Notes under the pieces: model-generated | The model's input: the letters and a program-made list of their open reading frames with translations, nothing else | Databases searched by the model: none | Told to the model about the DNA's origin: nothing | Shown here: piece after piece, positions 33,713 to 43,160 of the stretch | Numbering within the stretch: the first letter of the stretch is position 1 | How the letters are laid out: every line of letters starts with the position of its first letter | Assembly (NCBI RefSeq): GCF_029892285.1 | Contig: NZ_JARXVM010000016.1 | Location: 1-64,000, forward strand | Source of the DNA: Rhizobium sp. SG_E_25_P2 | GTDB taxonomy: Bacteria > Pseudomonadota > Alphaproteobacteria > Rhizobiales > Rhizobiaceae | DNA: 64,000 nt | Direction: 5' to 3' | Translations under genes and position numbers: made by a program

Positions 33713-36256
33713 ATGTTCAAGATTTTATCGATATCGTCTCGCATCGCCGCAACATTCGCGGCTGCGCTGTTCTGCCTGTTCGGCCCCGCATTGACTGGCG
33801 GCCAGCAGGCGTGGGCAGGCAGCACTTACTGTTTCCTGTATGTCGAATTGTCTTCTGAAAATCTGGCCTATGGCGGCGCCTTCGCCGCAACCGTAACCGT
33901 CAGGCCCAATTCGACGGCGGACTGGTCCGGAAACATCGGATCGGGCACGGTCACGTTCCGTATCGAAGACGGCGCCGATCTGGGAACGACGACGCTGACG
34001 CAAGACGGGACCGAGTTCAAGGGATCCTTCAGCTTCAACACGCCGTCACCGGGCGCCTATGGTCTTGAAGCCCTCTATAGCGGCGACGATGAACTGATCG
34101 ATTGCAGCACCATGCAATCGGAAACCTTTCAGGACATCAAGATCACCAAGGCCACGCCATCGCCGGTCGTCAGCCAGTCGGCAACCGAAAGCAGCCTCGG
34201 TTCAGCCGTGACGTTCACAGTCGAGGCGGCGTCTGTCGGGTCCTCTTTCTCGGCGCCGACCGGAAAGGTGACTTTTTATGCCGATGGCACCCGCCTGGGC
34301 TCTGCAAGCGTGACCGACGGAAAGGCTTCGATCTCAACCAAGAAACTCGCAAAGGGCGACCATACAATCTCGGCGCGGATCGCAAGCGACACCAATTACA
34401 AAGCCGCCGACAGCAATGTGATCACCCATTCCGTCACCGATGCTGAAGAATACCAGATACAGGCGCTGCCGGAGACAGCGCCGAAGGGCAAGATCGGAAG
34501 CAGCTATTCGCTGCAGTTCCGGGGCGCGGGCGGCGTAGCCCCCTACACCATCTCCAAAACCAGCGGTTCGCTTCCGAAAGGTCTGTCATTCTCTGGCGCG
34601 GGCCTGGTTTCTGGAACGCCGCAACAGACCGGTGATTATCCCATCACGGTGAATGTCGTAGACGCAAACGGCGTTGCCGATGACGTCAGCGTGACGATTT
34701 CCATCAATGAGGACGTGATCACGGCGCTGCCGGAAACGGCTCCCTCCGGCAAAGTCGGCGAGGCGTATAAGCTGCAGTTTCGCGCCAAGGGCGGCGTTGC
34801 GCCATATAGCTTCAAATTGACCGGGGGACAGCTCCCGAAGGGACTGATTTTTTCATCGTCCGGCCTGGTTTCGGGCGCGCCTGAAAAACAGGGTGATTTC
34901 CCGATCACCGTCCGCGCACGCGACGTCAACGGCGTGACGGATGATGTCAGCGTCGTGATTGCCATCTCGAACGGCAAGATCGTCGTCAATCCGTCGGTCG
35001 CGCCAGCGGGCGACGTTGGAACGCCCTATGTGCTGCAATTCTATGGAACCGGCGGCCAGGCGCCCTATCGCTTTGAGCTGGTGGGCGGCGCCTTGCCGAA
35101 GGGCCTTTCCATGAACAAGTCGGGCAAAGTCAGCGGATCACCGCTTGAGACCGGCAGTTTCCCGATCGAAGTCCGTGGCGCGGACAAGAATGGCCTCAAG
35201 GACCGCACCAAAGTCACCATCGTGATCGATCGGACAGCGAACACCGACGATATGGCGGGCGTTCTCGAAGCTGAGCGGCGCGCGGCCCGCAGGCTTGGTG
35301 AAAATCAGATCGACGCGGTGCTCGGCCGGCTGTCCGCCCTGCATGGATCGGAATGCATGACATCGTCGCTATCCATGAACATGAATGGCGGCGCCATCTC
35401 CAAATCCAATGCGGATACGGTCTGCGCCGAGGATTATGCGGTCTGGTTCAATGGCAATTACAGCATCGGCGAACGCGATGAGCATGGACGCCAGCCAGAA
35501 CTCGACTATGGGACGGCCGGCTTGACCGCCGGCATCGACCGTCGGCTGAGCGATGCGCTGATCGTCGGCGCATCGATCGGCATGGGTTTGGATGAAACCG
35601 ACATCGGCGACAGGGGCTCGCGCTCAGAAGGAAAGGCGCTGTCGATTGCCGGCTACGGGTCCTACATGTTCGCTGAACAGTCGTTCCTGGACGCCGTCGT
35701 CGGATACAACAAGCTGGATTTCAGCGCCCGCCGTTTTGTCTCTGATGATGTCTACGCCCGCTACGATCGTGACGGCGACCAACTGTTTGCGGCAGCCTCG
35801 ATCAGCACGATTGCGGATATCGGCGCAATCAAGGCGACGCCCTATGGCCGTCTCAAGATCACGGCGACGAATCTGGACCAAACCCAGGAATATGGCGCAG
35901 GAGCCGACAATCTCACCTATCAGTCGTCCAGCGACTTCACGTCCGCAGCGTCAATAGGCATGACGCTGGAAAAAACCTATCTCGTCGACTTCGGGGCGGT
36001 CACACCTTTCGTCACCTTGGAGTATCAGCGCGAATTGTCCGGCGATGCGAGCCAGGACGCCTATTACACATCAGATGCAGACAGCGCCCTTTCCGCAGAC
36101 CTGGACACCGTTGCGAATAATCTGGCGACCGCCCAGATCGGAGCAAGATTTGCCTTCGGCGATCAGTCCAGCCTGAACCTGTCCTATCGCGGCTCGAGCG
36201 ATTTCTCGAACAACTGGATGCAATCCGTCTTCGGCCAGCTCAGCGTCAGGTTCTGA
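33713..36256 (+). CDS. Autotransporter with Ig-like repeats and C-terminal beta-barrel
   Basis: An 847-residue outer-membrane protein. After a signal peptide (ISSRIAATFAAALFCLFGPALTGGQQAWA) come two Ig-like domains (about residues 40-140 and 145-240, FYADGTRLGSASVTDGKASIS), then three homologous putative-Ig (He_PIG) repeats at about 245-330, 330-415 and 420-505. Each repeat has the pattern PxxAPxGxxGxxYxLQFxxxGGxAPYxxxxxxGxLPKGLxxxxxGxVSGxPxxxGxFPI. A linker with two Cys (about 545 and 565) leads to the autotransporter barrel (about 575-847) ending in the usual terminal Phe (GQLSVRF). The passenger is probably displayed on the cell surface for adhesion. The Shine-Dalgarno is weak. A clear terminator follows. 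Confidence 0.85.
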   Translation: MFKILSISSRIAATFAAALFCLFGPALTGGQQAWAGSTYCFLYVELSSENLAYGGAFAATVTVRPNSTADWSGNIGSGTVTFRIEDGADLGTTTLTQDGTEFKGSFSFNTPSPGAYGLEALYSGDDELIDCSTMQSETFQDIKITKATPSPVVSQSATESSLGSAVTFTVEAASVGSSFSAPTGKVTFYADGTRLGSASVTDGKASISTKKLAKGDHTISARIASDTNYKAADSNVITHSVTDAEEYQIQALPETAPKGKIGSSYSLQFRGAGGVAPYTISKTSGSLPKGLSFSGAGLVSGTPQQTGDYPITVNVVDANGVADDVSVTISINEDVITALPETAPSGKVGEAYKLQFRAKGGVAPYSFKLTGGQLPKGLIFSSSGLVSGAPEKQGDFPITVRARDVNGVTDDVSVVIAISNGKIVVNPSVAPAGDVGTPYVLQFYGTGGQAPYRFELVGGALPKGLSMNKSGKVSGSPLETGSFPIEVRGADKNGLKDRTKVTIVIDRTANTDDMAGVLEAERRAARRLGENQIDAVLGRLSALHGSECMTSSLSMNMNGGAISKSNADTVCAEDYAVWFNGNYSIGERDEHGRQPELDYGTAGLTAGIDRRLSDALIVGASIGMGLDETDIGDRGSRSEGKALSIAGYGSYMFAEQSFLDAVVGYNKLDFSARRFVSDDVYARYDRDGDQLFAAASISTIADIGAIKATPYGRLKITATNLDQTQEYGAGADNLTYQSSSDFTSAASIGMTLEKTYLVDFGAVTPFVTLEYQRELSGDASQDAYYTSDADSALSADLDTVANNLATAQIGARFAFGDQSSLNLSYRGSSDFSNNWMQSVFGQLSVRF

Positions 36257-36290
36257 TCGGGTCACGACCTCAGCGCCTGACAAAGGCTCA

Positions 36291-36328
36291 GCGGGCTGCG
36301 GCGATTTCGCCGCAGCCCGCATCTTTTT
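36291..36328 (+). terminator. Rho-independent terminator of the autotransporter gene
   Basis: A 13-base perfect stem GCGGGCTGCGGCG (36291-36303) with its complement (36308-36320), a four-base ATTT loop and a T-run at 36324-36328. Confidence 0.9.
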
Positions 36329-36413
36329 GGGGCGTCCAGCAGTCCGTCATCTTCTATGGAAATGGGTGATGGTCTTGCAGCGCCGCCTTAGGCAACGCGA
36401 TCTGGACGCCGGT

Positions 36414-37715
36414 TCAGCCGACCGACGGATCGGCCTTCCGGCTCATCAGGATCTTGTCGATCCGGCGACCGTCCATGTCGATCACTTCGAATCGATAACC
36501 AAAGGCTTCGAAATGGTCGCCTTCAGCTGGACTCTTGCGCAGGCCCTGCACCACGAAGCCGGCAATGGTCTCATAGCCGTCTTCGGTGGAAAGATTATCC
36601 AGCCCGAATGTGAGCTGCATTTCGTGGATCGGCGTCCGGCCGTCGATCAACCAGGATCCGTCCTCGCGCTCGCGCACCAGGATATCGTCGATGTCGTCAT
36701 AATTCGACGGCAGAATGCCGATGATGGCCTCCAGCAGGTCCGACGAGGTGATGATGCCTTCGGTGGAGCCATATTCGTCGACGATGATCGCCATATGGAT
36801 ATTGGCCGCCTTGAAGATCTCGAAAGCCTTCAGGCAAGTGGTCATTTCCGGAATCGTCGGAATTTCCTGCACATAGCCCTGCATCTGAAAGGCCTTCGGA
36901 TTTTGCGCGGCCGCCAGCACGTCCTTGGTGCGAACGGCGCCGATGATGATGCCGTCATTGTCCTCGTCGATCACCGGATAGCGCGAATGGCCGGAATCCC
37001 GCACCAGCGCCACGACATCCTCGAAACTCGCCTTGAGATCGATGCCGACAATCTCGGTGCGATGCGTCATGATCGATTTCACAGACCGGTCGGCCAGACT
37101 GATGATCCGGCGCAGCATTTCGTGTTCGGACTTTTCGAACACGCCGCTTTCGGCGCCTTCAGCCAGCACCGCCTGCACCTCGGCTTCCGTGACCTCGTCG
37201 CTGTCCTTGGCCGCCATGCCCATCACCTTGAGCATAAACCGGGCCGAGGCTTCGAACAGATAGACGATCGGCGCAGCGATCCGCGACAGCACCGTCATCG
37301 GACCGGCGACGAAGATCGCGATAGACTCGGCGTGTCGCAGAGCGAATTGTTTGGGGATCAGTTCTCCGATGATCACGGAAAAATAGGTGATCAAAGCCAC
37401 CACGATAAGCCCGGCGACAAGATGGCCATAGGGGGCAATCGCCGGAATGACGTCGAGTTCGGGGCCTAGCTTTTCGGTGATCGAAGCGCCGCCATAGGTG
37501 CCGGCCAGGATGCCCACCAGGGTGATGCCGACCTGGACCGTGGACAGGAAAGTTCCGGAATTTTCGGCGAGACCTAGAGCGCGCGCCGCGCCTGGATGTC
37601 CTTGTTTCGCCTTCTGACGGAGCAATGGCTTGCTGGCGGAAACGATCGCCATCTCGGACATGGCGAAAAACGCGTTGATCACGAGAAGGAGAAGAATGAT
37701 GAAAATTTCAGTCAC
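36414..37715 (-). CDS. Hemolysin family/CNNM-type transporter (DUF21, CBS pair, CorC_HlyC)
   Basis: A 433-residue inner-membrane protein of the CNNM/CorB-TlyC family, now thought to take part in Mg2+ or Co2+ homeostasis. The DUF21 membrane domain (residues 1-190) has segments such as IFIILLLLVINAFFAMSEMAIVSAS and LVAGLIVVALITYFSVIIGELIPKQFAL with the GELIPK signature. Two CBS domains follow (about 215-335, SIMTHRTEIVGIDLKASFEDVVALV, MAIIVDEYGSTEGIITSSDLLEAIIG). The C-terminal CorC_HlyC transporter-associated domain includes DGSWLIDGRTPIHEM and GYETIAGFVV. Older annotation as hemolysin should not be read as toxin activity. Confidence 0.9.
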   Translation of the reverse strand: MTEIFIILLLLVINAFFAMSEMAIVSASKPLLRQKAKQGHPGAARALGLAENSGTFLSTVQVGITLVGILAGTYGGASITEKLGPELDVIPAIAPYGHLVAGLIVVALITYFSVIIGELIPKQFALRHAESIAIFVAGPMTVLSRIAAPIVYLFEASARFMLKVMGMAAKDSDEVTEAEVQAVLAEGAESGVFEKSEHEMLRRIISLADRSVKSIMTHRTEIVGIDLKASFEDVVALVRDSGHSRYPVIDEDNDGIIIGAVRTKDVLAAAQNPKAFQMQGYVQEIPTIPEMTTCLKAFEIFKAANIHMAIIVDEYGSTEGIITSSDLLEAIIGILPSNYDDIDDILVREREDGSWLIDGRTPIHEMQLTFGLDNLSTEDGYETIAGFVVQGLRKSPAEGDHFEAFGYRFEVIDMDGRRIDKILMSRKADPSVG

Positions 37716-37772
37716 ATGAGGCGCCAGCGCAATTTCAATTGCGGCCCAACCTAAAGCGTCGCCCTGTCATCT

Positions 37773-38543
37773 TCAAGATGCGGGTGCAAATTCTACCGCC
37801 TGCTTGCCGCCGGTCACCTTGTGATTGATCCGTTCGCGACCGGTGATGATCACGCGTCGCATGGCTTCTGCGGCGGCGGCGGGGTCGCGGGCGGCGATGG
37901 CGTCGACGATCAACGTGTGGGACGCCGACACTTCCGCGCCGCGTTCGTCGCCCGGCGCGGGCGACGACAATTTAAAAATCCCCACCAGCGCTGCTTCAAT
38001 CAGGCTGCCGACCGTGCGCATGAACGGATTCTTCGAGGCTTCCGACACGGCGAGGTGAAAGTGCAGATCCGCAAGCGCCAGCGTCTCCGGCGTCAGTCCC
38101 TCCGCACCCATGGCGCGGGCCAGCTGGTAAAGCGCCTTGATATCGGCCTCGGTAGCGTTTTCGGCCGCCAGCGCCGCGCCATGCGGCTCAAAGGCCATGC
38201 GGATCTCGCTGAGATGGGTCAGGAAATCACCGTCGACTCCCATCTGGAAATGCCAGGTCAGCACGTCTGAATCAAACAGGTTCCACTGGTTTCTCGGCGT
38301 CACCTTGGTGCCGATGCGCGCCCTGGGCACGATCAGCCCCTTGGCGGCCAGCGTCTTCATCGCCTCTCGCAGCACAGTGCGCGAAACTTTGAAACGCTGG
38401 GCGAGTTCAGGATCGCCGGGCAATGTGGCGCCGACCGGATAATCTCCAGAAATAATCGACCGACCGAGTTCATCCACCACCTGGGCATGGCTGGTTCTCG
38501 TTTTCTTGCCGCTCAAGACGGCCTCCAGCACTCCCCTGCGCAC
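37773..38543 (-). CDS. FadR/GntR-family regulator of the sugar transporter operon
   Basis: A 256-residue GntR regulator with an FCD domain. The winged helix spans about residues 18-85 (VVDELGRSIISGDYPVGATLPGDPELAQRFKVSRTVLREAMKTLAAKGLIVPRARIGTKV), followed by the WNLFDSDVLTWHF linker typical of FadR-type sugar-acid regulators. The FCD part includes EIRMAFEPHGAALAA and ADLHFHLAVSEASKNPFMRTVGSLIEAAL, with metal-binding His. It begins with GTG, six bases after GAGGAG. It lies 10 bases after the yjfF stop, as the last gene of the importer operon, so it probably controls that operon by feedback. The ligand is unknown. Confidence 0.88.
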   Translation of the reverse strand: MRRGVLEAVLSGKKTRTSHAQVVDELGRSIISGDYPVGATLPGDPELAQRFKVSRTVLREAMKTLAAKGLIVPRARIGTKVTPRNQWNLFDSDVLTWHFQMGVDGDFLTHLSEIRMAFEPHGAALAAENATEADIKALYQLARAMGAEGLTPETLALADLHFHLAVSEASKNPFMRTVGSLIEAALVGIFKLSSPAPGDERGAEVSASHTLIVDAIAARDPAAAAEAMRRVIITGRERINHKVTGGKQAVEFAPAS

Positions 38544-38553
38544 GACGGACTCC

Positions 38554-39519
38554 TCACCTTTTGTTGTCGACCTTCGAGACCAGCAATATGCCTTTTTGCA
38601 TAAGTATGAAGCCGAATAGCAAGAGCCCGATCACGATTTTCGTCCACCAGCTCGACAGAGTCCCGTCGAAAGTGATGTAGGTCTGGATCAGCCCTTGAAT
38701 CAGCACGCCGACCAGCGTGCCCGCGACGAAACCCGCCCCGCCGGTGAGCAGCGTGCCGCCGATCACCACCGCAGCGATCGCGTCGAGTTCGACGCCCACC
38801 GTGGCGAGCGAATAGCCCGCCGATGTATAAAGAGAGTAGACCACGCCCGACAGCCCCGCGAGGAAGCCCGACAGCGCATAAATGCCGATGGTGGTCGACG
38901 CGACGGGCGCGCCCATCAGCCGCGCCGTCGCCACGCCGCCGCCCAACGCATAGACATTGGCGCCAAAGCGCGTCTTGTGGGCAATCACGATGCCGGCGAG
39001 GAACACCAGCAGCATGAGCCCGCCAATGACCGTGAAGCGTCCGCCGCCCGGCATCTTCCAATAGAAATTCTTGAGCGCCTTGTAGAATGGGTGATCAATC
39101 GGAATGGAATCGATCGACAGGACAAAGGACATGCCGCGCGCCAGAAACATGCCCGCGAGCGTGACGATGAAAGGCGGCATCTCCAGATAATGGATGATCG
39201 ACCCCATCGCGGCGCCGAAAGCGGTGCTGACGCCGAGCGCGATGGCGAAAACCAGCAACGGATGCAGGCCGGTGTTCTCAAGCAGAACGGCGATCAACAC
39301 GCCCGTGAAGGCGATCACCGATCCGATCGATAGGTCGATGCCGCCCGACAGGATCACGAAGGTCATGCCGACGGCGGCTATGCCGAGAAAGGCATTGTCG
39401 GTGAAAAGGTTGCCGATCACCCGCGTCGACAGGATGTTCGGGAATTGCAGCGCGCAAACCGCATAGGCAGCCAGAAAAATCAGTGTCGTCGCCGCCAGCG
39501 GCAGATATTTCGCTCTCAT
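38554..39519 (-). CDS. yjfF: Galactofuranose-type ABC transporter permease YjfF
   Basis: A 321-residue permease of the ribose/galactose-type (BPD_transp_2) family with eight to ten hydrophobic segments. The conserved IAAVGMTFVILSGGIDLSIGSVIAFTGVL (about residue 48) and VELDAIAAVVIGGTLLTGGAGFVAGTLVGVLI (about 250) are the usual signatures. Position after ytfT and strong resemblance of the cluster's binding protein to E. coli YtfQ support the YjfF name. It overlaps ytfT by four bases and is followed by the GntR regulator after 10 bases. Confidence 0.88.
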   Translation of the reverse strand: MRAKYLPLAATTLIFLAAYAVCALQFPNILSTRVIGNLFTDNAFLGIAAVGMTFVILSGGIDLSIGSVIAFTGVLIAVLLENTGLHPLLVFAIALGVSTAFGAAMGSIIHYLEMPPFIVTLAGMFLARGMSFVLSIDSIPIDHPFYKALKNFYWKMPGGGRFTVIGGLMLLVFLAGIVIAHKTRFGANVYALGGGVATARLMGAPVASTTIGIYALSGFLAGLSGVVYSLYTSAGYSLATVGVELDAIAAVVIGGTLLTGGAGFVAGTLVGVLIQGLIQTYITFDGTLSSWWTKIVIGLLLFGFILMQKGILLVSKVDNKR

Positions 39520-40502
39520 CCGCGGGTCTCCGTGTTGCGGGATCCGAACAGCGCGGCGACATCGGACAACCGCGGCGATTGAACGATCAGGATGATCACG
39601 ATCAGGCCAGCCTTGATGATGAGGTTATATTCCGGGGGGAACCCAGAGGTGAGAATGCCGGTGTTGATCGCCTGGATGATCATCGCGCCGAGCAGTGAGC
39701 CGAGAATGGAGAAGCGGCCGCCGAGCAGCGAATTGCCGCCCACCACCACCGCCAGGATGGCGTCGAGCTCCAGCCAGAGGCCGGCATTGTTGGCGTCGGC
39801 GCCCTTGATGTCGGCGGCGACGATCAGACCGGCGATCGCCGCGCAAAGGCCCGACAGCGCATAGACCAGCACGATGAGGGCCGTGGTCTTGACGCCCGAA
39901 AGACGGCTGGCGCGCAGGTTGACGCCGATCGCCTCGATGAGCAGGCCGAGTGCTGAGCGCCGCGCGAGCAACGCCGCCGCCGCCCCGAACAGGACCCAGA
40001 TCACCACCGGCATCGGCATTCCGAATGCCGATCCGCTGCCGATGAAAATCAGGCCAGGTTCATTGAAGGTGAGGATTGCGCCTTCGGTGATCAATTGCGC
40101 CACGCCCCGTCCCGCGACCATCAGCACCAGCGTCGCAATGATCGGCTGGATGTTGAGCACAGAGACGAGAATTCCGTTCCAGACGCCGCAGACCAGCCCG
40201 ACTGAAAGCGCCAGCGCCAGGGTGACGACGAGCGACTGGCTGCTGGTGATGGCGGCGGCGGCCACCGCGCCGCAGATGGCCACGACCGCGCCGACCGAGA
40301 GATCGATGCCCTTGGTGGCGATGACCAGCGTCATGCCGACCGCGACCAGCGCCACCGGCGCGCCGCGATTGAGCACGTCGATGATGCTGCCATAGAGACG
40401 GCCGTTCTGGAATGTCACGTTGAAGAAATCGGGAAACAGGATGACATTAAGCAGAAGCACGATGCCAAGCGTGATGATTTGGGGAAGAATGCGGCGGATC
40501 AT
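39516..40502 (-). CDS. ytfT: Galactofuranose-type ABC transporter permease YtfT
   Basis: A 328-residue inner-membrane permease, partner of YjfF. The signature ALVAVGMTLVIATKGIDLSVGAVVAICGAVAAAAI (about residue 52) and LELDAILAVVVGGNSLLGGRFSILGSLLGAMIIQAINTGIL (about 245-285) are clear. It overlaps ytfR by four bases and yjfF by four bases, showing translational coupling. Specificity is taken from the whole cluster, not from the permease itself. Confidence 0.88.
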   Translation of the reverse strand: MIRRILPQIITLGIVLLLNVILFPDFFNVTFQNGRLYGSIIDVLNRGAPVALVAVGMTLVIATKGIDLSVGAVVAICGAVAAAAITSSQSLVVTLALALSVGLVCGVWNGILVSVLNIQPIIATLVLMVAGRGVAQLITEGAILTFNEPGLIFIGSGSAFGMPMPVVIWVLFGAAAALLARRSALGLLIEAIGVNLRASRLSGVKTTALIVLVYALSGLCAAIAGLIVAADIKGADANNAGLWLELDAILAVVVGGNSLLGGRFSILGSLLGAMIIQAINTGILTSGFPPEYNLIIKAGLIVIILIVQSPRLSDVAALFGSRNTETRG

Positions 40503-42025
40503 GACGTCAGACCCTTTTCGTTATGCGTCCCGGCGATGGCGTCGACGATGCCGGTCGCAGTCATCTGCTCGCCGGTCAATTCGGCGACATGCTCATGATC
40601 GCGCAGCACGCGGATGCGCTGGCTATAGGCGATGAGTTCATCGATCTCCGAGGAGATCACGGCAAGCGCCATGCCCCTCTCGCAGAGATCGCGGATGAGC
40701 TTGATGATTTCGGCATGCGCGCCGACATCGATGCCGCGGGTGGGCTCGTCCAGGATCAGCAATGTGGGATTGGTCGCCAGCCAACGGGCCAGGATCGCCT
40801 TTTGCTGATTGCCGCCCGACAGCAGCTTGATGGGCTTTTCGCGCCCGTCGGTGCGGATATCGAGCGCCTGTATATAATGATCGGCCAGTTCGTTCTGCTC
40901 GGATCGCGAAAGCGGCTTGGCCCAGCCGCGTCGCGCCTGCAGCGCCAGAATGATATTCTCGCGCACCGAGAGATCGCCGATAATGCCGTCGGTCTTGCGG
41001 TCCTCCGGGCAGAAGCCGAAGCCATGGGAAATTGCGTCTTGCGGCGAGACGATGGCGGCAGCCTTGCCGTCGATCTCCACCGCGCCCTGGTCGGCGCGGC
41101 GCACGCCGAACATCACTTCAGCGGTTTCTGTCCGCCCGGAGCCAAGAAGGCCCGCAAGACCGACCACTTCGCCTCGTCCGATATCGAGATCGAACGGCTT
41201 GATGTCGCCGCGGCGGCCAAGCCCTTTGAAGCGGAACCGCGCTTCGACGTCCGCCTTGCGCGCGGGAGCGTGATGGCTGGTTTCCTCGGTCAGTTCGCGG
41301 CCAAGCATCATCGCTACGAGGTCCTTGCGCGGCAGATCCGCCAGGCGCCGCGCGCCGACGAGCTTGCCGTTGCGCAGCACCGTCACGCGGTCGCTCAGCG
41401 CATAGACCTGTTCGAGAAAATGGGTGATGAACACGATGCCCAGACCCTTGCGGCGGAGATCGTCGACGATGCCGAACAGCACCTCGACTTCCTGCGCGTC
41501 GAGACTGGCGGTCGGCTCGTCGAGGATCAGCACCTTGCCCGAGAGATCGACGGCGCGGGCGATGGCGACGATCTGCTGCACCGCGACCGAAAAGCTGGAC
41601 AACGGTTGGCGCACGTCGATATCGAGGCCGTAACCGGCGAGAAGCGCGCTGGATCGATCGTTCATTTCGCTGCTGCGGACCAGTCCGAAACGCCGCGGTT
41701 GCCGGTTGAGGAACATGTTTTCGGCGACCGTCAGGTTCGGCAGGAGGTTGACCTCCTGATAGACGGTGCCGACGCCCAGCCTCTGGGCTTCGAATGTATC
41801 GCGGGGATCGATAGAAGCCCCGTCGAGCACGATGTCGCCTGCGTCGCGTCTGTACGCGCCGGTCAGGCATTTGACGAGGGTGGATTTTCCGGCGCCATTT
41901 TCGCCGAGCAGCGCCATCACCTCGCCTGCCATCAGGGAGAAATCAACGGCGTCGAGCGCCTTGGCGCCCAGGAATGTCTTCGTCACGCCGCGCGCTGAAA
42001 GCAGCGGCTTTGTTTCAGCAGTCAT
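40499..42025 (-). CDS. ytfR: Galactofuranose-type ABC transporter ATP-binding protein YtfR
   Basis: A 508-residue double ATPase of the sugar ABC class. The first nucleotide-binding domain has Walker A LLGENGAGKSTLVKCL (about residue 38) and Walker B VLILDEPTASLD (about 165). The second has the shorter loop LAGLLGSGRTETAEVMF (about 290), signature LSGGNQQKAILARWL (about 400) and LLILDEPTRGIDVG (about 422). I choose the ATG of MTAETKPLLS at 42025 because GGAG lies before it and the length matches E. coli YtfR (500). An ATG-type start at 42052 is less supported. Confidence 0.92.
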   Translation of the reverse strand: MTAETKPLLSARGVTKTFLGAKALDAVDFSLMAGEVMALLGENGAGKSTLVKCLTGAYRRDAGDIVLDGASIDPRDTFEAQRLGVGTVYQEVNLLPNLTVAENMFLNRQPRRFGLVRSSEMNDRSSALLAGYGLDIDVRQPLSSFSVAVQQIVAIARAVDLSGKVLILDEPTASLDAQEVEVLFGIVDDLRRKGLGIVFITHFLEQVYALSDRVTVLRNGKLVGARRLADLPRKDLVAMMLGRELTEETSHHAPARKADVEARFRFKGLGRRGDIKPFDLDIGRGEVVGLAGLLGSGRTETAEVMFGVRRADQGAVEIDGKAAAIVSPQDAISHGFGFCPEDRKTDGIIGDLSVRENIILALQARRGWAKPLSRSEQNELADHYIQALDIRTDGREKPIKLLSGGNQQKAILARWLATNPTLLILDEPTRGIDVGAHAEIIKLIRDLCERGMALAVISSEIDELIAYSQRIRVLRDHEHVAELTGEQMTATGIVDAIAGTHNEKGLTS

Positions 42026-42130
42026 GCGATACGCTCCGGCCGGCAACGCCATCCGCCGTGAAAGGCGGATGGCGAGCGTGCTCGATTGAGACCGCGCCGC
42101 CGGACAAAAATCCGGCGGCGCGGCGGCAGA

Positions 42131-43093
42131 TCAATAGCCGAGGTCTTTCTTGGATTCGTAGACCTTCTGCGGATCGTCAGCCTGGGTGTAGAGCTTGGAT
42201 TCCGTCTGGATCCACTTCGGCGGCTCTTTCTTGTCCTTGAGATAGGCGTCGAGAGCGTCGAAGGCCGGGCCGGCCATGTTCGGGGTCAGTTCGACGGTGG
42301 CGTTGGCTTCACCGGCCGCCATGGCCTTGAAGATATCCGGAACCGCGTCGATCGACACGACGAGAATATCGGTGCCCGGCTTCAGGCCGGCTTCCTTGAT
42401 GGCTTCGATGGCGCCGACGGCCATATCGTCATTGTGGGCATAGAGCGCGCAGATGTTCTTGCCGCCGTTTTCAGCCTTCAGGAAGCTTTCCATGACTTCC
42501 TTGCCCTTGGTGCGGGTGAAGTCGCCGGTCTGAGAGCGGATGATCTTCAGGTTGTCATGGCCGGCAATGGCCTGTTCGAAGCCATTTTTGCGGTCGATGG
42601 CCGGGGACGAACCGGTCGTGCCCTGGAGTTCGACGATGTTGCAGGGCTTGTCCTTGGCGGTGTCGACCAGCCACTTGCCCGCGACCGAGCCTTCATGCAC
42701 GAGGTCAGACGTCACCGCAGTCAGGTAAAGGCCCTTGTCGCTGTCGACGGTGCGGTCGAGCAGGATCACAGGAATATTGGCGTCCTTGGCTTCGGACAGC
42801 ACGTCGTCCCATCCCGTCGCGACCACCGGAGCCACGAAGATGGCGTCGACGCCCTGGGCGATGAAGGAACGGATCGCCTTGATCTGGTTTTCCTGCTTCT
42901 GCTGCGCATCGGCGAATTTGAGATCGATGCCGCGCTTCTCGGCTTCCTGCTTGGTCACCGTCGTTTCGGCCGCGCGCCAACCGGATTCCGATCCGATCTG
43001 CGAGAACCCCACGGTCAGAGCCATGGCCTGACCGGCGGCGAAAAACGAGACAGCAAGAGCCGTGGCGCTCGCGAGCGCTTTGAACTTATTCAT
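42131..43093 (-). CDS. ytfQ: Galactofuranose-binding periplasmic protein YtfQ
   Basis: A 320-residue periplasmic sugar-binding protein with signal peptide MNKFKALASATALAVSFFAAGQAMA. Mature residues are very close to what I recall of E. coli YtfQ, which binds galactofuranose: TVGFSQIGSESGWRAAET, FVAPVVATGWDDVL-type segment, NIVELQGTTGSSPAIDRK, SQTGDFTRTKGKEVMESFLKAE, YAHNDDMAVGAIEAIKEAGLKPG and ELTPNMAGPAFDALD. A GGGAGGAAATC ribosome binding site precedes the ATG. It is the first gene of a ytfQ, ytfR, ytfT, yjfF, gntR operon. Use on other furanose sugars is possible. Confidence 0.93.
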   Translation of the reverse strand: MNKFKALASATALAVSFFAAGQAMALTVGFSQIGSESGWRAAETTVTKQEAEKRGIDLKFADAQQKQENQIKAIRSFIAQGVDAIFVAPVVATGWDDVLSEAKDANIPVILLDRTVDSDKGLYLTAVTSDLVHEGSVAGKWLVDTAKDKPCNIVELQGTTGSSPAIDRKNGFEQAIAGHDNLKIIRSQTGDFTRTKGKEVMESFLKAENGGKNICALYAHNDDMAVGAIEAIKEAGLKPGTDILVVSIDAVPDIFKAMAAGEANATVELTPNMAGPAFDALDAYLKDKKEPPKWIQTESKLYTQADDPQKVYESKKDLGY

Positions 43094-43142
43094 GATTTCC
43101 TCCCAAATGATGGCTGCTCCACCAGCCGCGCTCAAAAAATCA

Positions 43143-43160
43143 TACAATAATATTTTTGTA
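43143..43160 (-). promoter_or_regulatory. Candidate operator upstream of ytfQ
   Basis: TACAA and TTGTA are arranged as inverted arms separated by eight AT-rich bases, 50-67 bases before the ytfQ start. FadR-type GntR regulators often bind TTGTA/TACAA-like dyads, and such a regulator is the last gene of the operon. Confidence 0.4.

Noticed and set aside
36414-37715. Hemolysin toxin
   Set aside because: The family name is historical. DUF21, CBS and CorC_HlyC domains point to a metal-transport-related membrane protein.
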